Origin: Chlamydiia bacterium
Lineage (GTDB): Bacteria; Chlamydiota; Chlamydiia; Chlamydiales; Simkaniaceae
Assembly: GCA_030429605.1 (NCBI GenBank)
Contig: JAUIEV010000001.1
Coordinates: 372,001 to 436,000 of the forward strand
Reading direction: 5' to 3'
Length of the DNA stretch: 64,000 nt
The notes under the pieces are model-generated. The model made no database searches. It was given only the letters and a program-made list of their open reading frames with translations, and was not told the origin of the DNA. The number at the start of each line of letters is the position of its first letter. The first letter of the stretch is position 1. Positions 7,832 through 17,219 of this stretch are shown one piece after another. Both the position numbers and the translations under genes were made by a program.

Positions 7832-10800
7832 TTACCTCTGTGACGTCACTATTGTTCGACTCCTTTTCCTATCAATTTTGTGGAAGAAAAGAAGAAGAGG
7901 GGAAGCTACAAACAATGATGAAAGCGTCCCGTAGACAACACCAATGATCATCACAAGCGCAAGTCCAAAAATCGTACTTCCTCCAAGAGCAATCAAGGCA
8001 ATCAACACAACAAGTGTTGTTGTAGACGTCATGACTGTTCTGCTCAAGGTTATATTGAGTGCATTGTGCATAATATCTTGCATTGACGCTTTGGGCTGAA
8101 GCTTTGCGTCTTCTCGAATACGATCAAAGATAATAATTGTATCGTTGAGTGAATACCCAATGATTGTCATAAGCGCAGCGATCGTTTTCAAGTCAATCTG
8201 TGCGGGGAAACCAAGTGCATGCAATAGTGCAAGAAGGGCTACAGTGACTCCAACATCAACAACAAGCCCAAGGGTTGCTGCAATTGCATACTTAAACTCA
8301 AAACGAATTCCAATGTAGAGAAGTATGCATACAAGAGCAAGCGTGAGGCCGATGAGAGCCTGCTCGCGCATTGTATCAGACATCTGCCCACTGACACTTG
8401 TCCAGTGTTTTTCAAGATCGACTTTTGCCTGTTCACTGATTTCTAACCCATGCTTTTCAAGCTGAGAGACAACCCAGACAATGCGTGGGTTTGTTTCAAA
8501 TCGGTAGGCGCCAACATCCTCGGTCTGTTCAAGCGGCATCCCTGCAAAAACATGTCCAGGAAGATCTAGCGAAGAACTAAGGAAAATTTTCACGACATGT
8601 GAAGGATTCAGTTCACGCACTTCCACTTCTTGTGCAGTAATACCTGCATCTGTCAGTGCTTTTTCTACAGCTTGTCTGTAGTTTGTGTCAGGCTTTGTTT
8701 TCAAATCAACCTGCATTGCAAATCCACCTGTGAAATCCATTCCAAAGAGAGTGGACCGTTGCTTAGCGCCAAAATATCCTCCTGCAGCACAGAGTATGAG
8801 CGATGCACCGATGAAAAGAGATGCATATCTTAAGAAGTGAATATTTGGTTTTTTAAACCACTGTGCCATTGAAAGCTTGGTATTCTTTGGGTTTTGGATC
8901 CAGCCAATGAAGAAAAAGCGTGTCATGAAGAGCGCTGTAAACATCGACGACACAATACCGATAATAAGTGTCAGCGCAAGCCCTTTGATTGGACCGGAGT
9001 CGAAATTCAAAAGAATAAGCGCAGCAATAACTGTCGTGATATTTGAGTCGAGGATGGCAGTAAACGCCTTTGCATACCCCGCTCGTACAGCAGAAGAGAT
9101 GCGGCCGGTTCTTTCAAATTCTTCACGAATTCGTTCAAAGACAAGAACATTGGCATCGACTGCCATACCAACTGTCAGGATGACTCCCGCAATACCGGCA
9201 AGAGTAATCGTAGCCTGGATATTTTGAAGCGCCGCCCACATGATAAGAAGGTTAAATAGGACTGCAATAGATGCAACAACACCAGCAAAACGGTAGTAGC
9301 CGATCATGAGCGCGATAACAAAAGCAAGGGCAAGCACGGTTGCAAGGATTCCTTGCACTCGATCTTGAATCCCAAGCTCAGGGCTAATATTTTTCTCAGA
9401 AAGAATTTGTGGGGTGAAGGTAAGGGAGCCGGCTTTCAGATCAGCTTCCAGCTTGTTTGCTTCACGTTGAGTGAAACTTCCAGAGATCATTGCTCTGCTG
9501 TCGAGAGCTGAGTCAAGTGTAGGCGAAGAGATAATAGAGCCGTTAAGGATAACGGCCATTCTCCAGCCACGCCCATGTGAAAATTCACCCATTTGTGAGT
9601 CAGCAACACCTTCTTTTGAAAAGTGGCTTGTCCATGCATAGGTGTCCGCACGAGGATTTATTACACCACCGCTTCGAAGAGACTGCTTCCCTTTGATTTC
9701 AAAAGAAAGGTAGTTCCCTTTTGATGGATCGTAGGCAGCATGTACATTTTCAAGGCTTGATCCTTCAAGCACATAGTTATTGAAAACAATCAGGAGTGGG
9801 TTTGCTTGCCCATTCCACTCAGCAAAGGTGTCGCCTCTCATAAGGGCAACCTTTGAGAGCTCGTCGTTGAAATCGCTTGTTCTTACTGATGTGTCTGGAT
9901 CAACAAGGCGAAGCCCTGAGTCGTAGAGTGCTTTTGCAGCAACACTTCTCGGTTGAATAATGCCTGATTCTTTAGAATCTCCGTAGAGGTGTTCAAACGC
10001 AATTCGATTAATGCTATCCACATCTTTGTTGTTTGTAACAACAGCCTCATTCCAGACATCTTGTAAAAAGTTATTTACATGGTCTGCAAGCTCTCTGTTA
10101 GAGGGAGTGTATTTTTCGTTTACAACGTGAAAATACATTGATGATGCTTTCACTAGATCACTCGCGGAAAGGTTCTGAGATCCTGGGAAATCGAGAGTAA
10201 TCGTATTTCCTTCTTGTCGTATGGTTACCTCAGAAACTCCCATCTTATTCACACGTCTGTAGAGCTCATTGATTCCTTGGCGCAGGTCATTTTCATCTTT
10301 GACCACTTTGTTGTTTTGGTCACGAAGCTCTATTTGCACCGTTTTTCCACCGGAAAGGTCTAATCCCCAGTGTAGAATTTTTCGCTCATCCCCTCGGAAA
10401 TATTTTTTAGCCGAAAGTGCAAGGTTGCTGAGAAGCGCATTTTTTGTCGGCTTTGGAATTTCTAGTTTCGCATTGAGTCGAGGGTTTACTTGTGCTGCAT
10501 AGTATTCGTCTCTCCACTTCAGGAGGTCTTCATGTATTGCAGTATCAATTCTATTTTGCGTAAGAATTCGTTGCTCAACATTTGTAAAGTCGAGTGTAGC
10601 AAATCGTTTTGTTCCGTGAACGTCAAACTTTTCTCTTGTCGCTGCAAGAACAGTATTATAATACTCTTCCTCTTCAAAAATCATGTCATGTGCAAGGCGA
10701 TGGTTTTGATAAATGCTACTTCCCGGGTATGCTATGAATCCGTTTGCATAGAGCAGTTTTTGCAATTTTTGAAGGTCTCTCAACAGTGTTTTAGAGCTTG

Positions 10801-12364
10801 GTGCATTTGGGTTTTTTTCCGCTTTTTTTAGAAGTGGTTCGACTCCTTTTGCAATCACATAGAGTGAGCTTGTTTTTAAACCTGGTTCAGTTTGTCCAAG
10901 TCCTGGTGATTGAAGAACAAGAGCAAATCGTTTTTGTGTTTCTGGAAGCTTGTTGTATTCACTTGCAGATACGATTGGATATCGATCAGCTTGAAGTTCT
11001 TTAGAAGACGGGTTCCATTCAGCCTGAAGAATGTTTTCAAGCTGCGAAATTTTTTCTTGTGCAATAGCTGACAAGTCAAAAAGAAGAAGGCTGCTGCTAT
11101 TTGTGAGCGAGCTGAGCTCTAGAGAAAATCCATCAAGAGAAGGGGAGAACGATTCACCGGCATCACGGCCAATTCGAGCCACTTCGTTGTATACAAGTTG
11201 TGTAAGGGAGGTTGCGCGCTTTTTGTCGCCATTCGCTTTTTCAAGACGGTCTAGTGTCGTTGAAATATCATTTTGAAGATAGAGTGTAATGGTTCCCTTC
11301 TCAGCTTCAAATGACAGAGTTTTTAAAAGGGGGTTGATTCCAGAAAGCTCAACACTGCTAGCTCCTTGTGCAACGATATCATTAATGTAACGTGTCGTCC
11401 AAGTTGCTGGGCCTTTTGCAAATATAGTTTGCTTCGCTTTGAGAGTGCGAAGTGCTTTTTGAAGCTCTGACTCCCTATTTTTTAAAGATGCAATTGTTTC
11501 TTTGAGCTCTTCTATTTCAAGCTCATCTGTTTTTGTTGTCACTGCATCTTCAGCTTGGGTTCTCTGAAGTCGTACTCCATCAGAGACATTTTGCATCAGT
11601 GAAAGCAGTTTTTCGACAGCAGCTTTCTTTGATTCTGGAAACGTTCCATGTGTAAATCCGGAATAAAATCTTTGTGCAAGATGAGGCTGTTCTCCAAAAA
11701 TAGATGTGTACCTATTTATTCTGTCAGCGATTGTGAATACATACTCTCGGGCTCTTGCGCCTTGCGGCTCACGTAAAAGAGCGAGTAGGAGGGAGGCATC
11801 CTCAGAAGGGCCTGAAATGACGTGTAAAATTTCAGTGACTCTATCGGATTGAATTTCTTTGTACTTTGGCGTAACTGAGCCATCTTCTGCGTATTTTTCA
11901 ACAAATCGAAAATAGTTTTCTGGCTGTGACTCATCAAAATGAAGTGGGATTGCTCGCTTGACTCGTACTGTATTGTTCAAAAGCACATGTGCATCAAGCA
12001 GCGAGAGTTGTGCAGGCACAAACGGAATGAGAGATCCGGCTTTAGGAAAATAGCGCGTAAAACGTTTTGCTGCATCGTCTGTTGAAAAAGTGACGTCGAT
12101 AAACTGGGGATTTTCTTTTACAAGGGCAATGGCCTTCGGCTTCGTCTGAATGAGTGAAGCGAAGGAATGGAGCCAGCTTACCGCCTCTTTCTCGAGTGCA
12201 TTGACTCGTTGAACAGAATGCTTGCCGATGTCAATACCCATTTTTTCATTAATGGGTTTTTGGAGGGGCTTCGTGTAGTAGAAAATGGTGGGAAGAATGT
12301 TGTACACTGTCAGGGCAATGACAGCCAGAATAACGAATAGATGCCACTTTTTTTGTTTTTCCAT
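7832..12364 (-). CDS. secDF: Fused protein translocase subunit SecD-SecF
   Basis: This 1510-residue inner-membrane protein joins SecD and SecF in one chain, as in other Chlamydiae (CT448 type). It uses the proton-motive force to assist SecYEG export. The N terminus carries a transmembrane helix (about 8-28). A long periplasmic region of about 600 residues with coiled-coil stretches (ELEIEELKETIASL) follows. The SecD signature is LHWGLDLSGGKTVQIEL, with the five-helix membrane block later (TLAGIAGVILTVGMAVDANVLVFERIREE). The SecF half begins near KLSMAQWFKKPNIHFLRY, with TLFGMDFTGGFAMQVDL and IIGYSLNDTIIIFDRIRED. All hallmark D-x-N/N-D elements are present. The N-terminal periplasmic part is much longer than E. 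coli SecD, which fits the chlamydial form. It is divergent from purA. Confidence 0.95.
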   Translation of the reverse strand: MEKQKKWHLFVILAVIALTVYNILPTIFYYTKPLQKPINEKMGIDIGKHSVQRVNALEKEAVSWLHSFASLIQTKPKAIALVKENPQFIDVTFSTDDAAKRFTRYFPKAGSLIPFVPAQLSLLDAHVLLNNTVRVKRAIPLHFDESQPENYFRFVEKYAEDGSVTPKYKEIQSDRVTEILHVISGPSEDASLLLALLREPQGARAREYVFTIADRINRYTSIFGEQPHLAQRFYSGFTHGTFPESKKAAVEKLLSLMQNVSDGVRLQRTQAEDAVTTKTDELEIEELKETIASLKNRESELQKALRTLKAKQTIFAKGPATWTTRYINDIVAQGASSVELSGINPLLKTLSFEAEKGTITLYLQNDISTTLDRLEKANGDKKRATSLTQLVYNEVARIGRDAGESFSPSLDGFSLELSSLTNSSSLLLFDLSAIAQEKISQLENILQAEWNPSSKELQADRYPIVSASEYNKLPETQKRFALVLQSPGLGQTEPGLKTSSLYVIAKGVEPLLKKAEKNPNAPSSKTLLRDLQKLQKLLYANGFIAYPGSSIYQNHRLAHDMIFEEEEYYNTVLAATREKFDVHGTKRFATLDFTNVEQRILTQNRIDTAIHEDLLKWRDEYYAAQVNPRLNAKLEIPKPTKNALLSNLALSAKKYFRGDERKILHWGLDLSGGKTVQIELRDQNNKVVKDENDLRQGINELYRRVNKMGVSEVTIRQEGNTITLDFPGSQNLSASDLVKASSMYFHVVNEKYTPSNRELADHVNNFLQDVWNEAVVTNNKDVDSINRIAFEHLYGDSKESGIIQPRSVAAKALYDSGLRLVDPDTSVRTSDFNDELSKVALMRGDTFAEWNGQANPLLIVFNNYVLEGSSLENVHAAYDPSKGNYLSFEIKGKQSLRSGGVINPRADTYAWTSHFSKEGVADSQMGEFSHGRGWRMAVILNGSIISSPTLDSALDSRAMISGSFTQREANKLEADLKAGSLTFTPQILSEKNISPELGIQDRVQGILATVLALAFVIALMIGYYRFAGVVASIAVLFNLLIMWAALQNIQATITLAGIAGVILTVGMAVDANVLVFERIREEFERTGRISSAVRAGYAKAFTAILDSNITTVIAALILLNFDSGPIKGLALTLIIGIVSSMFTALFMTRFFFIGWIQNPKNTKLSMAQWFKKPNIHFLRYASLFIGASLILCAAGGYFGAKQRSTLFGMDFTGGFAMQVDLKTKPDTNYRQAVEKALTDAGITAQEVEVRELNPSHVVKIFLSSSLDLPGHVFAGMPLEQTEDVGAYRFETNPRIVWVVSQLEKHGLEISEQAKVDLEKHWTSVSGQMSDTMREQALIGLTLALVCILLYIGIRFEFKYAIAATLGLVVDVGVTVALLALLHALGFPAQIDLKTIAALMTIIGYSLNDTIIIFDRIREDAKLQPKASMQDIMHNALNITLSRTVMTSTTTLVVLIALIALGGSTIFGLALVMIIGVVYGTLSSLFVASPLLLFFHKIDRKRSRTIVTSQR

Positions 12365-12508
12365 CGAGGTCCTAAGTATCAGAAATTTATTTTATCTAGG
12401 ATAGGATACTTATTGTTTGGGATTCTGTCTATGCCTATTTGTCCTCTATCGATTTATTATGGGCTGTGGTATAAAAGCTCATTGAAAATATAATTTGAGA
12501 GTGTAGGA

Positions 12509-13786
12509 ATGCCGGGCACAATTGTTGTAGGACTTGGATGGGGAGATGAAGGAAAGGGAAAAATAGTTGATGTGTTTGCTTCCAGAGCAGGTCACGTTGT
12601 TCGTGGGCAGGGTGGGAATAATGCTGGACACACAGTGAAGATTGGTGATGCTGAGTATGCTCTACACCTTATTCCTTCAGGTATTTTACACGAAAAAACG
12701 TTTTGTTACGTAGGCGGCGGAACGGTTTTTGATCCAAAGCATTTTCTTGAAGAGATCGAGCAGCTTAACCGCGCTGGAATTCAAACAGAAGGTCGCCTTT
12801 TTGTCTCTCAGTACGCACATGTTGTCCTTCCGACGCATAAAATGATAGACACAACAAGTGAATCCCTTCGAGAGGACATGAAAATTGGAACGACAGGTCG
12901 CGGTATTGGCCCATGCTATATGGATGCAGTTGGGCGGTATGGGATACGTCTTGGAGAACTTATTCACCCAAGCTTTCCCGAGGTTTTTCGAAATACGATG
13001 CATCTCCAGAGAAAAAAATACTCAACGGCGTATGACTTTTCCTCATTTGATGAAGAGCAGATCATTAAAGAATATACTGACTATGCGAATAAACTACGCT
13101 CATATGTAGCAAACATAGAGCAAACACTTGATCGAGTGCTGACGCTCGATGAGACCGTTCTTTTTGAGGGAGCGCAAGGTGCGCTGCTAGATACAGTCTT
13201 TGGTACATATCCTTTTGTTACTTCCTCCCATACAGTTGCAGCAGGTGTGTTGGCTGGGGCGGGTGTTGGGCCATCCCACATTTCAAATGTAACCGGTGTT
13301 GTAAAAGCATTTTCTTCCCGTGTTGGAAATGGCCCTTTTCCGACTGAGGATGCGGAGCCATTTGGCCCTGTGACTGAAATTAGAGAAGTTGGAACGACAA
13401 CTGGTCGTGATCGAAGAGTTGGGTGGTTTGATGGAGTGCTTTCAAAGCATGCGGCCAAACTGTCTGGGGCAACCTCAATTGCGTTAACAAAGCTGGATGT
13501 TTTATCTTCCTTTGATGCAATTAAGGTGTGCGTTGGGTATGAGCTTGATGGCGTTGAGATTGATGTTCCTCCTGTTGTTTCTGCTGACTATGAGCGCATA
13601 CAACCAATATATGAAACACTCCCAGGATGGAACGTGCCAATTGATCATATGAAACGTGCTTCGGAGCTTCCAAAAAATGCTCGTGCCTATGTTGATAAAA
13701 TTGAGGAGCTTCTTGAAGCTCCAATTGATATCATTTCAGTTGGACCTAATCGAGAACAAACAATAGTGGTGAACCAAGAGATATGA
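12509..13786 (+). CDS. purA: Adenylosuccinate synthetase
   Basis: This 425-residue enzyme forms adenylosuccinate from IMP and aspartate with GTP, the first committed step to AMP. The signature GLGWGDEGKGK is at the N terminus (about 8-18), GQGGNNAGHTV follows, and IGTTGRGIGPCY, GAQGALLDTVFGTYPFVTSS and GNGPFPTE are all present. Length is normal, and catalytic Asp and His residues appear intact. It starts an operon-like run with uppS (4-base ATGA overlap), cdsA, cmk and plsC. C. trachomatis lacks purA and imports nucleotides, so its presence points to an environmental chlamydia with some purine interconversion ability. Its partner purB is not in this window. The gene at this position in C. trachomatis (CT449) is a different, hypothetical gene, from memory. 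Confidence 0.96.
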   Translation: MPGTIVVGLGWGDEGKGKIVDVFASRAGHVVRGQGGNNAGHTVKIGDAEYALHLIPSGILHEKTFCYVGGGTVFDPKHFLEEIEQLNRAGIQTEGRLFVSQYAHVVLPTHKMIDTTSESLREDMKIGTTGRGIGPCYMDAVGRYGIRLGELIHPSFPEVFRNTMHLQRKKYSTAYDFSSFDEEQIIKEYTDYANKLRSYVANIEQTLDRVLTLDETVLFEGAQGALLDTVFGTYPFVTSSHTVAAGVLAGAGVGPSHISNVTGVVKAFSSRVGNGPFPTEDAEPFGPVTEIREVGTTTGRDRRVGWFDGVLSKHAAKLSGATSIALTKLDVLSSFDAIKVCVGYELDGVEIDVPPVVSADYERIQPIYETLPGWNVPIDHMKRASELPKNARAYVDKIEELLEAPIDIISVGPNREQTIVVNQEI

Positions 13787-14547
13787 TGTTTTCTTCTGCA
13801 TATTCTCTTCAGACGAGTTATGAACAGGAGCTTGAGCAAAAGCTGCGAGGGGGTGGAATTCCTGGTCATATTGCCATTATTATGGATGGCAATAGGCGGT
13901 GGGCAAAGGCACATCACCTTCCTCCCAAAGTGGGTCATTGGCGTGGTGCTGAAACATTAGAGTGTATGACAGAAGTTGCTTCGTCAATTGGTGTAGAAAC
14001 ACTGACCGTCTATTCCTTTTCAACCGAAAACTGGAACCGAAGCGAAGAGGAAATTTCAGCACTTTTTGAGCTTTTTGAAAAATACCTTACTGAACAAAAG
14101 AAACGAATGATTCAAAAGGGTGTTCGGCTAGGATATATTGGAGATATCTCGCCCTTTCCACAATCTCTCAAAGATTTATTACTTGAAGTGCAAGAAGCCA
14201 CAAAAAATGGAAGGGCTCTTTCCCTTGTGTTAGCGCTTAATTATGGCGGAAGGGATGATATTACTCGTGCTATGAGACGCATTGCTTTTGAAGTTGAAGA
14301 AGGGAGACTTTCTTCAAAAGACATTGAAGAGTCAACAATTGAAAAATATCTAGATACCTCTCCGTATGGAAATCCCGATCTCCTCATACGGACGAGTGGT
14401 GAATTGAGAATGAGTAATTTTTTACTCTGGCAAATATCGTATACTGAGTTATATGTATCTCAAAAGATGTGGCCAGAGTTTACGAAAATAGATTTTTTTC
14501 ATGCACTCGAAGCATACCAAAATAGAGACCGCAGACTAGGAGGTTAA
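13783..14547 (+). CDS. uppS: Isoprenyl (undecaprenyl) diphosphate synthase
   Basis: This 254-residue cis-prenyltransferase makes undecaprenyl diphosphate, the carrier lipid for peptidoglycan and other glycans. The signature HIAIIMDGNRRWAK (about 28-41) includes the catalytic Asp and the diphosphate-binding loop. SFSTENWNRS and the C-terminal DLLIRTSGELRMSNFLLWQ...TELY region are also diagnostic. An N-terminal extension of about 25 residues precedes the core. The ATG overlaps the purA stop codon, indicating translational coupling. The downstream neighbour cdsA begins one base after its stop codon. Confidence 0.95.
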   Translation: MMFSSAYSLQTSYEQELEQKLRGGGIPGHIAIIMDGNRRWAKAHHLPPKVGHWRGAETLECMTEVASSIGVETLTVYSFSTENWNRSEEEISALFELFEKYLTEQKKRMIQKGVRLGYIGDISPFPQSLKDLLLEVQEATKNGRALSLVLALNYGGRDDITRAMRRIAFEVEEGRLSSKDIEESTIEKYLDTSPYGNPDLLIRTSGELRMSNFLLWQISYTELYVSQKMWPEFTKIDFFHALEAYQNRDRRLGG

Positions 14548-14548
14548 A

Positions 14549-15376
14549 GTGACCGCGTTTTACGACTTAGGGAAGAGAGTATTATTTAGCACTATTGCAG
14601 TACTGAGTGTTATTGCTCTCCTCTATTTTTCAAGGTATGAAGGGGGACGGGCGCTTATTATTCTCATGACAGGTCTCATTGCAGGGTTTGCATGTTACGA
14701 ATATGCAATGCTTCCAACAAACGTGCTCCACCGGGGGATCGTTGCATTTAGCTTAGGAGCTGCTTTTGTTACCTTTCTTTCCATGTTTGTGTATTCGCTA
14801 CCAAACCTCCCCTTCTTTGTGATGATGTTTTTAGGGGTTGCAGCTTTTGTTATTAATTTTCGCACAATAGAAGGAGCGCTTCATTCTGTTGCATGTTTTA
14901 TCCTTCCTATTTGTTACATACTACTCCCCTTAACTCTTCTTCTCAAACTCATGTACAGTGATTTTGGTGTTTCCGGGAGCCTTCTTGTAGGGTATGTGAT
15001 TGCTGTGACAAAAATTGGAGATATTGCAGCATATTTTATTGGGAAGGGGTTTGGGAAGTACCCTCTTGCTCCCGATTTGTCCCCAAAAAAAACGTGGGAA
15101 GGTGCATTTTCAGCAGTTGGAGCCAGTGTTTTGCTTAGCGCTGTTTTCACTTTTATTATGGGGGATCTCCTTTCAATTCTAGAGGCTATTTTCTTAGGGG
15201 CTATTATTGGTATTGTCGGTATTGTTGGGGATTTGTCCGAATCCCTTTTGAAGCGAGATGCAAAAATTAAAGATAGTAATACGCTTCCTGGAGTTGGTGG
15301 TGTCTTAGATGTATTGGATTCGCTGCTCTTTACGTTTCCTGTTGTGTATGTCTACTTTTTGACCAGGGTTGGATAA
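14549..15376 (+). CDS. cdsA: Phosphatidate cytidylyltransferase
   Basis: This 275-residue integral membrane enzyme converts phosphatidic acid and CTP to CDP-diacylglycerol for phospholipid synthesis. It is hydrophobic throughout, with about seven or eight predicted helices, and carries the CTP-transferase signature near the C terminus: DLSESLLKRDAKIKDSNTLPGVGG, then LDVLDS. The frequent PGHGG histidine and the arginine of the DR pair are valine here (PGVGGVLDVLDS). To my knowledge several Planctomycetes/Verrucomicrobia/Chlamydiae homologues lack that His, so this need not mean loss of function. The start is GTG with a perfect AGGAGG at 14538-14543. It lies between uppS and cmk with almost no spacing. 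Confidence 0.93.
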   Translation: MTAFYDLGKRVLFSTIAVLSVIALLYFSRYEGGRALIILMTGLIAGFACYEYAMLPTNVLHRGIVAFSLGAAFVTFLSMFVYSLPNLPFFVMMFLGVAAFVINFRTIEGALHSVACFILPICYILLPLTLLLKLMYSDFGVSGSLLVGYVIAVTKIGDIAAYFIGKGFGKYPLAPDLSPKKTWEGAFSAVGASVLLSAVFTFIMGDLLSILEAIFLGAIIGIVGIVGDLSESLLKRDAKIKDSNTLPGVGGVLDVLDSLLFTFPVVYVYFLTRVG

Positions 15377-15377
15377 T

Positions 15378-16034
15378 ATGATTGTTGCTATTGACGGTCC
15401 TTCTGGGACAGGAAAGTCTACAGTTGCAAAAAAAGTAGCGCAGCAGCTTGGGTATATTTATTTCAATACGGGAGCGATGTATCGATCTTTTGCTCTCTTT
15501 ATCCGATCCAAAAATATTGCTCCGGATGATGTGGAGAAGATGAAGGCGGAATGTGCGCATTTTGCGTTTGATATACAACATGAAAAGGGACAGGAAAGGT
15601 ATGTTGTTAATGGGCATGATGTAACAGAGCATCTTGCGTTAGAAGAAATTTCAAAAACAGCTTCTATCCTTTCTGCATTTCAAGAAATCCGCTCCTTTCT
15701 CTTGCCTATACAACAACAGTTTGGGGCGAAGCATAATGTCGTCCTAGAAGGAAGAGATATAGGAACAGTGGTGTTTCCTGATGCTGAAGTGAAGATTTTC
15801 CTCACTGCTTCTGCAGAGGTGAGAGCGACCCGTCGGTATGAGCAACTCAAAGAAAAATACCCTGAAACTCCTCACGATTTTGAACAAATCTTGCAAGAAA
15901 TTCAAGCGAGAGATACACGTGATACTACTCGTGCTCATGCTCCTTTAAAAAAAGCTGAAGATGCACTTTTGATTGATACGAGTAACATGAGCATTGATGA
16001 AGTGGTCGAGCGTATTCTTGGATGTGTGAAGTGA
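15378..16034 (+). CDS. cmk: Cytidylate kinase
   Basis: The 218-residue product phosphorylates CMP and dCMP with ATP, feeding CTP pools used by the neighbouring CdsA. The P-loop GPSGTGKST lies at about residues 6-14, followed by NTGAMYRSFALF, the nucleotide monophosphate site LEGRDIGTVVFPDAEVKIFL, and the lid region RDTRDTTRAHAPLKKAEDALLIDTS, all typical of bacterial Cmk. The ATG at 15378, one base after the cdsA stop, is preferred over an in-frame TTG at 15369 inside cdsA because it gives the conserved MIVAIDGPSGTGKS start. The 3' end overlaps plsC by 13 bases. Confidence 0.95.
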   Translation: MIVAIDGPSGTGKSTVAKKVAQQLGYIYFNTGAMYRSFALFIRSKNIAPDDVEKMKAECAHFAFDIQHEKGQERYVVNGHDVTEHLALEEISKTASILSAFQEIRSFLLPIQQQFGAKHNVVLEGRDIGTVVFPDAEVKIFLTASAEVRATRRYEQLKEKYPETPHDFEQILQEIQARDTRDTTRAHAPLKKAEDALLIDTSNMSIDEVVERILGCVK

Positions 16035-16681
16035 ATGGAAAAGTACGTTTCTTTTATAGAATAACCCGTTTTTCTTTTTGGCTGTATTTTAAACTGTTCC
16101 ACAGAGTGAGAGTGTATGGTGCTGGTCACACATCAAAAGGTGGGGGGATTATCGCCCCAAACCATGCATCGTTTTATGATCCTCCATTGATTGCTGCCAC
16201 GTGTCCTGAGGAAATTCACTTTTTAGCAAGAAAGTCATTATTTAAATCACTCTTTGGAAAACTTATATCTTGCCTCAATGCGCATCCTATAAGTGGAGAG
16301 GCGTCATCAATTACCGTGATCAAAGAAACATGTGCTCTTTTGAAAAGTGGAAAGAAGGTGGTTATTTTTCCTGAAGGGGTTCGATCATATTCTGGGAGCC
16401 TTGAAAAGATTAAATCGGGAGTTTCTATGATAGCTCTTCGTTCTAATCGCCATATTATTCCAGCATATATCTCTGGTAGTTATTCTGTATGGAATAGACA
16501 GCATAAAATTCCGAAGCTTTGGGGCAAATTGGCAGTCGTTTATGGAACGCCAATTGAATTAGATTCTTTTGCAACAACGTCAAAAAAAGAGAAGCAAGAA
16601 AGAGTCACGAAGGAAATTGAAAAGCGAATTGTAGAGCTTAAAACGTGGTATGACAGTGGTTGTGACGGGTCTCCTCCGTAA
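16022..16681 (+). CDS. plsC: 1-acyl-sn-glycerol-3-phosphate acyltransferase
   Basis: This 219-residue membrane-associated enzyme acylates lysophosphatidic acid to phosphatidic acid, the substrate of CdsA. The HX4D catalytic motif is NHASFYD and the substrate-binding FPEG motif is VIFPEGVRS, with an N-terminal hydrophobic segment (TRFSFWLYFKLFH). The ATG at 16022 overlaps the end of cmk; a GTG at 16031 in the same frame is a possible alternative start. It ends the purA-uppS-cdsA-cmk-plsC run. In Chlamydia the same uppS-cdsA-cmk-plsC order is kept, there followed by argS, which is not present here. Confidence 0.94.
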   Translation: MCEVNGKVRFFYRITRFSFWLYFKLFHRVRVYGAGHTSKGGGIIAPNHASFYDPPLIAATCPEEIHFLARKSLFKSLFGKLISCLNAHPISGEASSITVIKETCALLKSGKKVVIFPEGVRSYSGSLEKIKSGVSMIALRSNRHIIPAYISGSYSVWNRQHKIPKLWGKLAVVYGTPIELDSFATTSKKEKQERVTKEIEKRIVELKTWYDSGCDGSPP

Positions 16682-16904
16682 AAATGCGAGCTGTCTATGA
16701 ATTCGTGTGCTGCAAGGGGAATTTGAATCCATCTGTATTTGTTCGAACCTCTTATCTACGTTATTTGATACACTTTGTTCAGGCTATCAGAGAAGAAGGT
16801 GTCCGTTGTTTGCAACTATTCCTCCTTTTGGGGGATGGAGGGTTGCCATATTACTCTTCACTTAGCTATACTTTCACCAAACGTGTACTTAAGAGAGGTA
16901 TTTT
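16682..16904. other. Gap between plsC and trxA
   Basis: This 223-base stretch holds no convincing gene. A 77-codon plus-strand frame crosses it but has no ribosome binding site, overlaps trxA and has no family look. It marks a synteny junction: upstream genes match the CT450-453 block of C. trachomatis and downstream ones the CT539-551 block. A trxA promoter is expected here but no clean -35/-10 pair was found. Confidence 0.4.
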
Positions 16905-17219
16905 GTGGCGAACATAGAACATTTGACAGAAGAAAATTTCGAATCGACAGTGAAAACTGGTGTGACAGTCGTTGATTTTTATGCTGAATGGTGTGGGCCA
17001 TGTCGTATGCTTTCGCCGATTCTTGAGGAACTGGCGCAAGAAGAGACTGGTGTGCGGTTTGCAAAAGTTGATGTTGACGGAGCGCAAAAATTAGCAACAA
17101 ATCATCAAGTGACATCTGTCCCAACTATTGTTTTGTATAAAGACGGAAAAGAAGTTGATCGCGTGCTTGGATTACGAGACAAGGATGCGCTCAAGAGTTT
17201 TGTATCGTCTGCGAAGTAA
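16905..17219 (+). CDS. trxA: Thioredoxin
   Basis: This 104-residue cytoplasmic dithiol reductase has the active site WCGPCR (about residues 27-32), preceded by VVDFYAEWCGPC and followed by the cis-proline loop VTSVPTIVLYKDGK. The start is GTG with an AGAGAGG ribosome binding site at 16892-16898. The 3' end overlaps the convergent trmL gene by 29 bases. The trxA-trmL(spoU)-mip-aspS-hisS series matches the Chlamydia order. Confidence 0.96.
   Translation: MANIEHLTEENFESTVKTGVTVVDFYAEWCGPCRMLSPILEELAQEETGVRFAKVDVDGAQKLATNHQVTSVPTIVLYKDGKEVDRVLGLRDKDALKSFVSSAK

Noticed and set aside
15240-15330. cdsA as a pseudogene because PGHGG reads PGVGG
   Set aside because: The rest of the signature and full length are intact, and related phyla are known to carry non-His variants, so it is treated as functional.
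16684-16917. 77-codon plus-strand frame between plsC and trxA
   Set aside because: It has no ribosome binding site, overlaps the trxA start and its GTG signal, and the sequence has no protein-like pattern.
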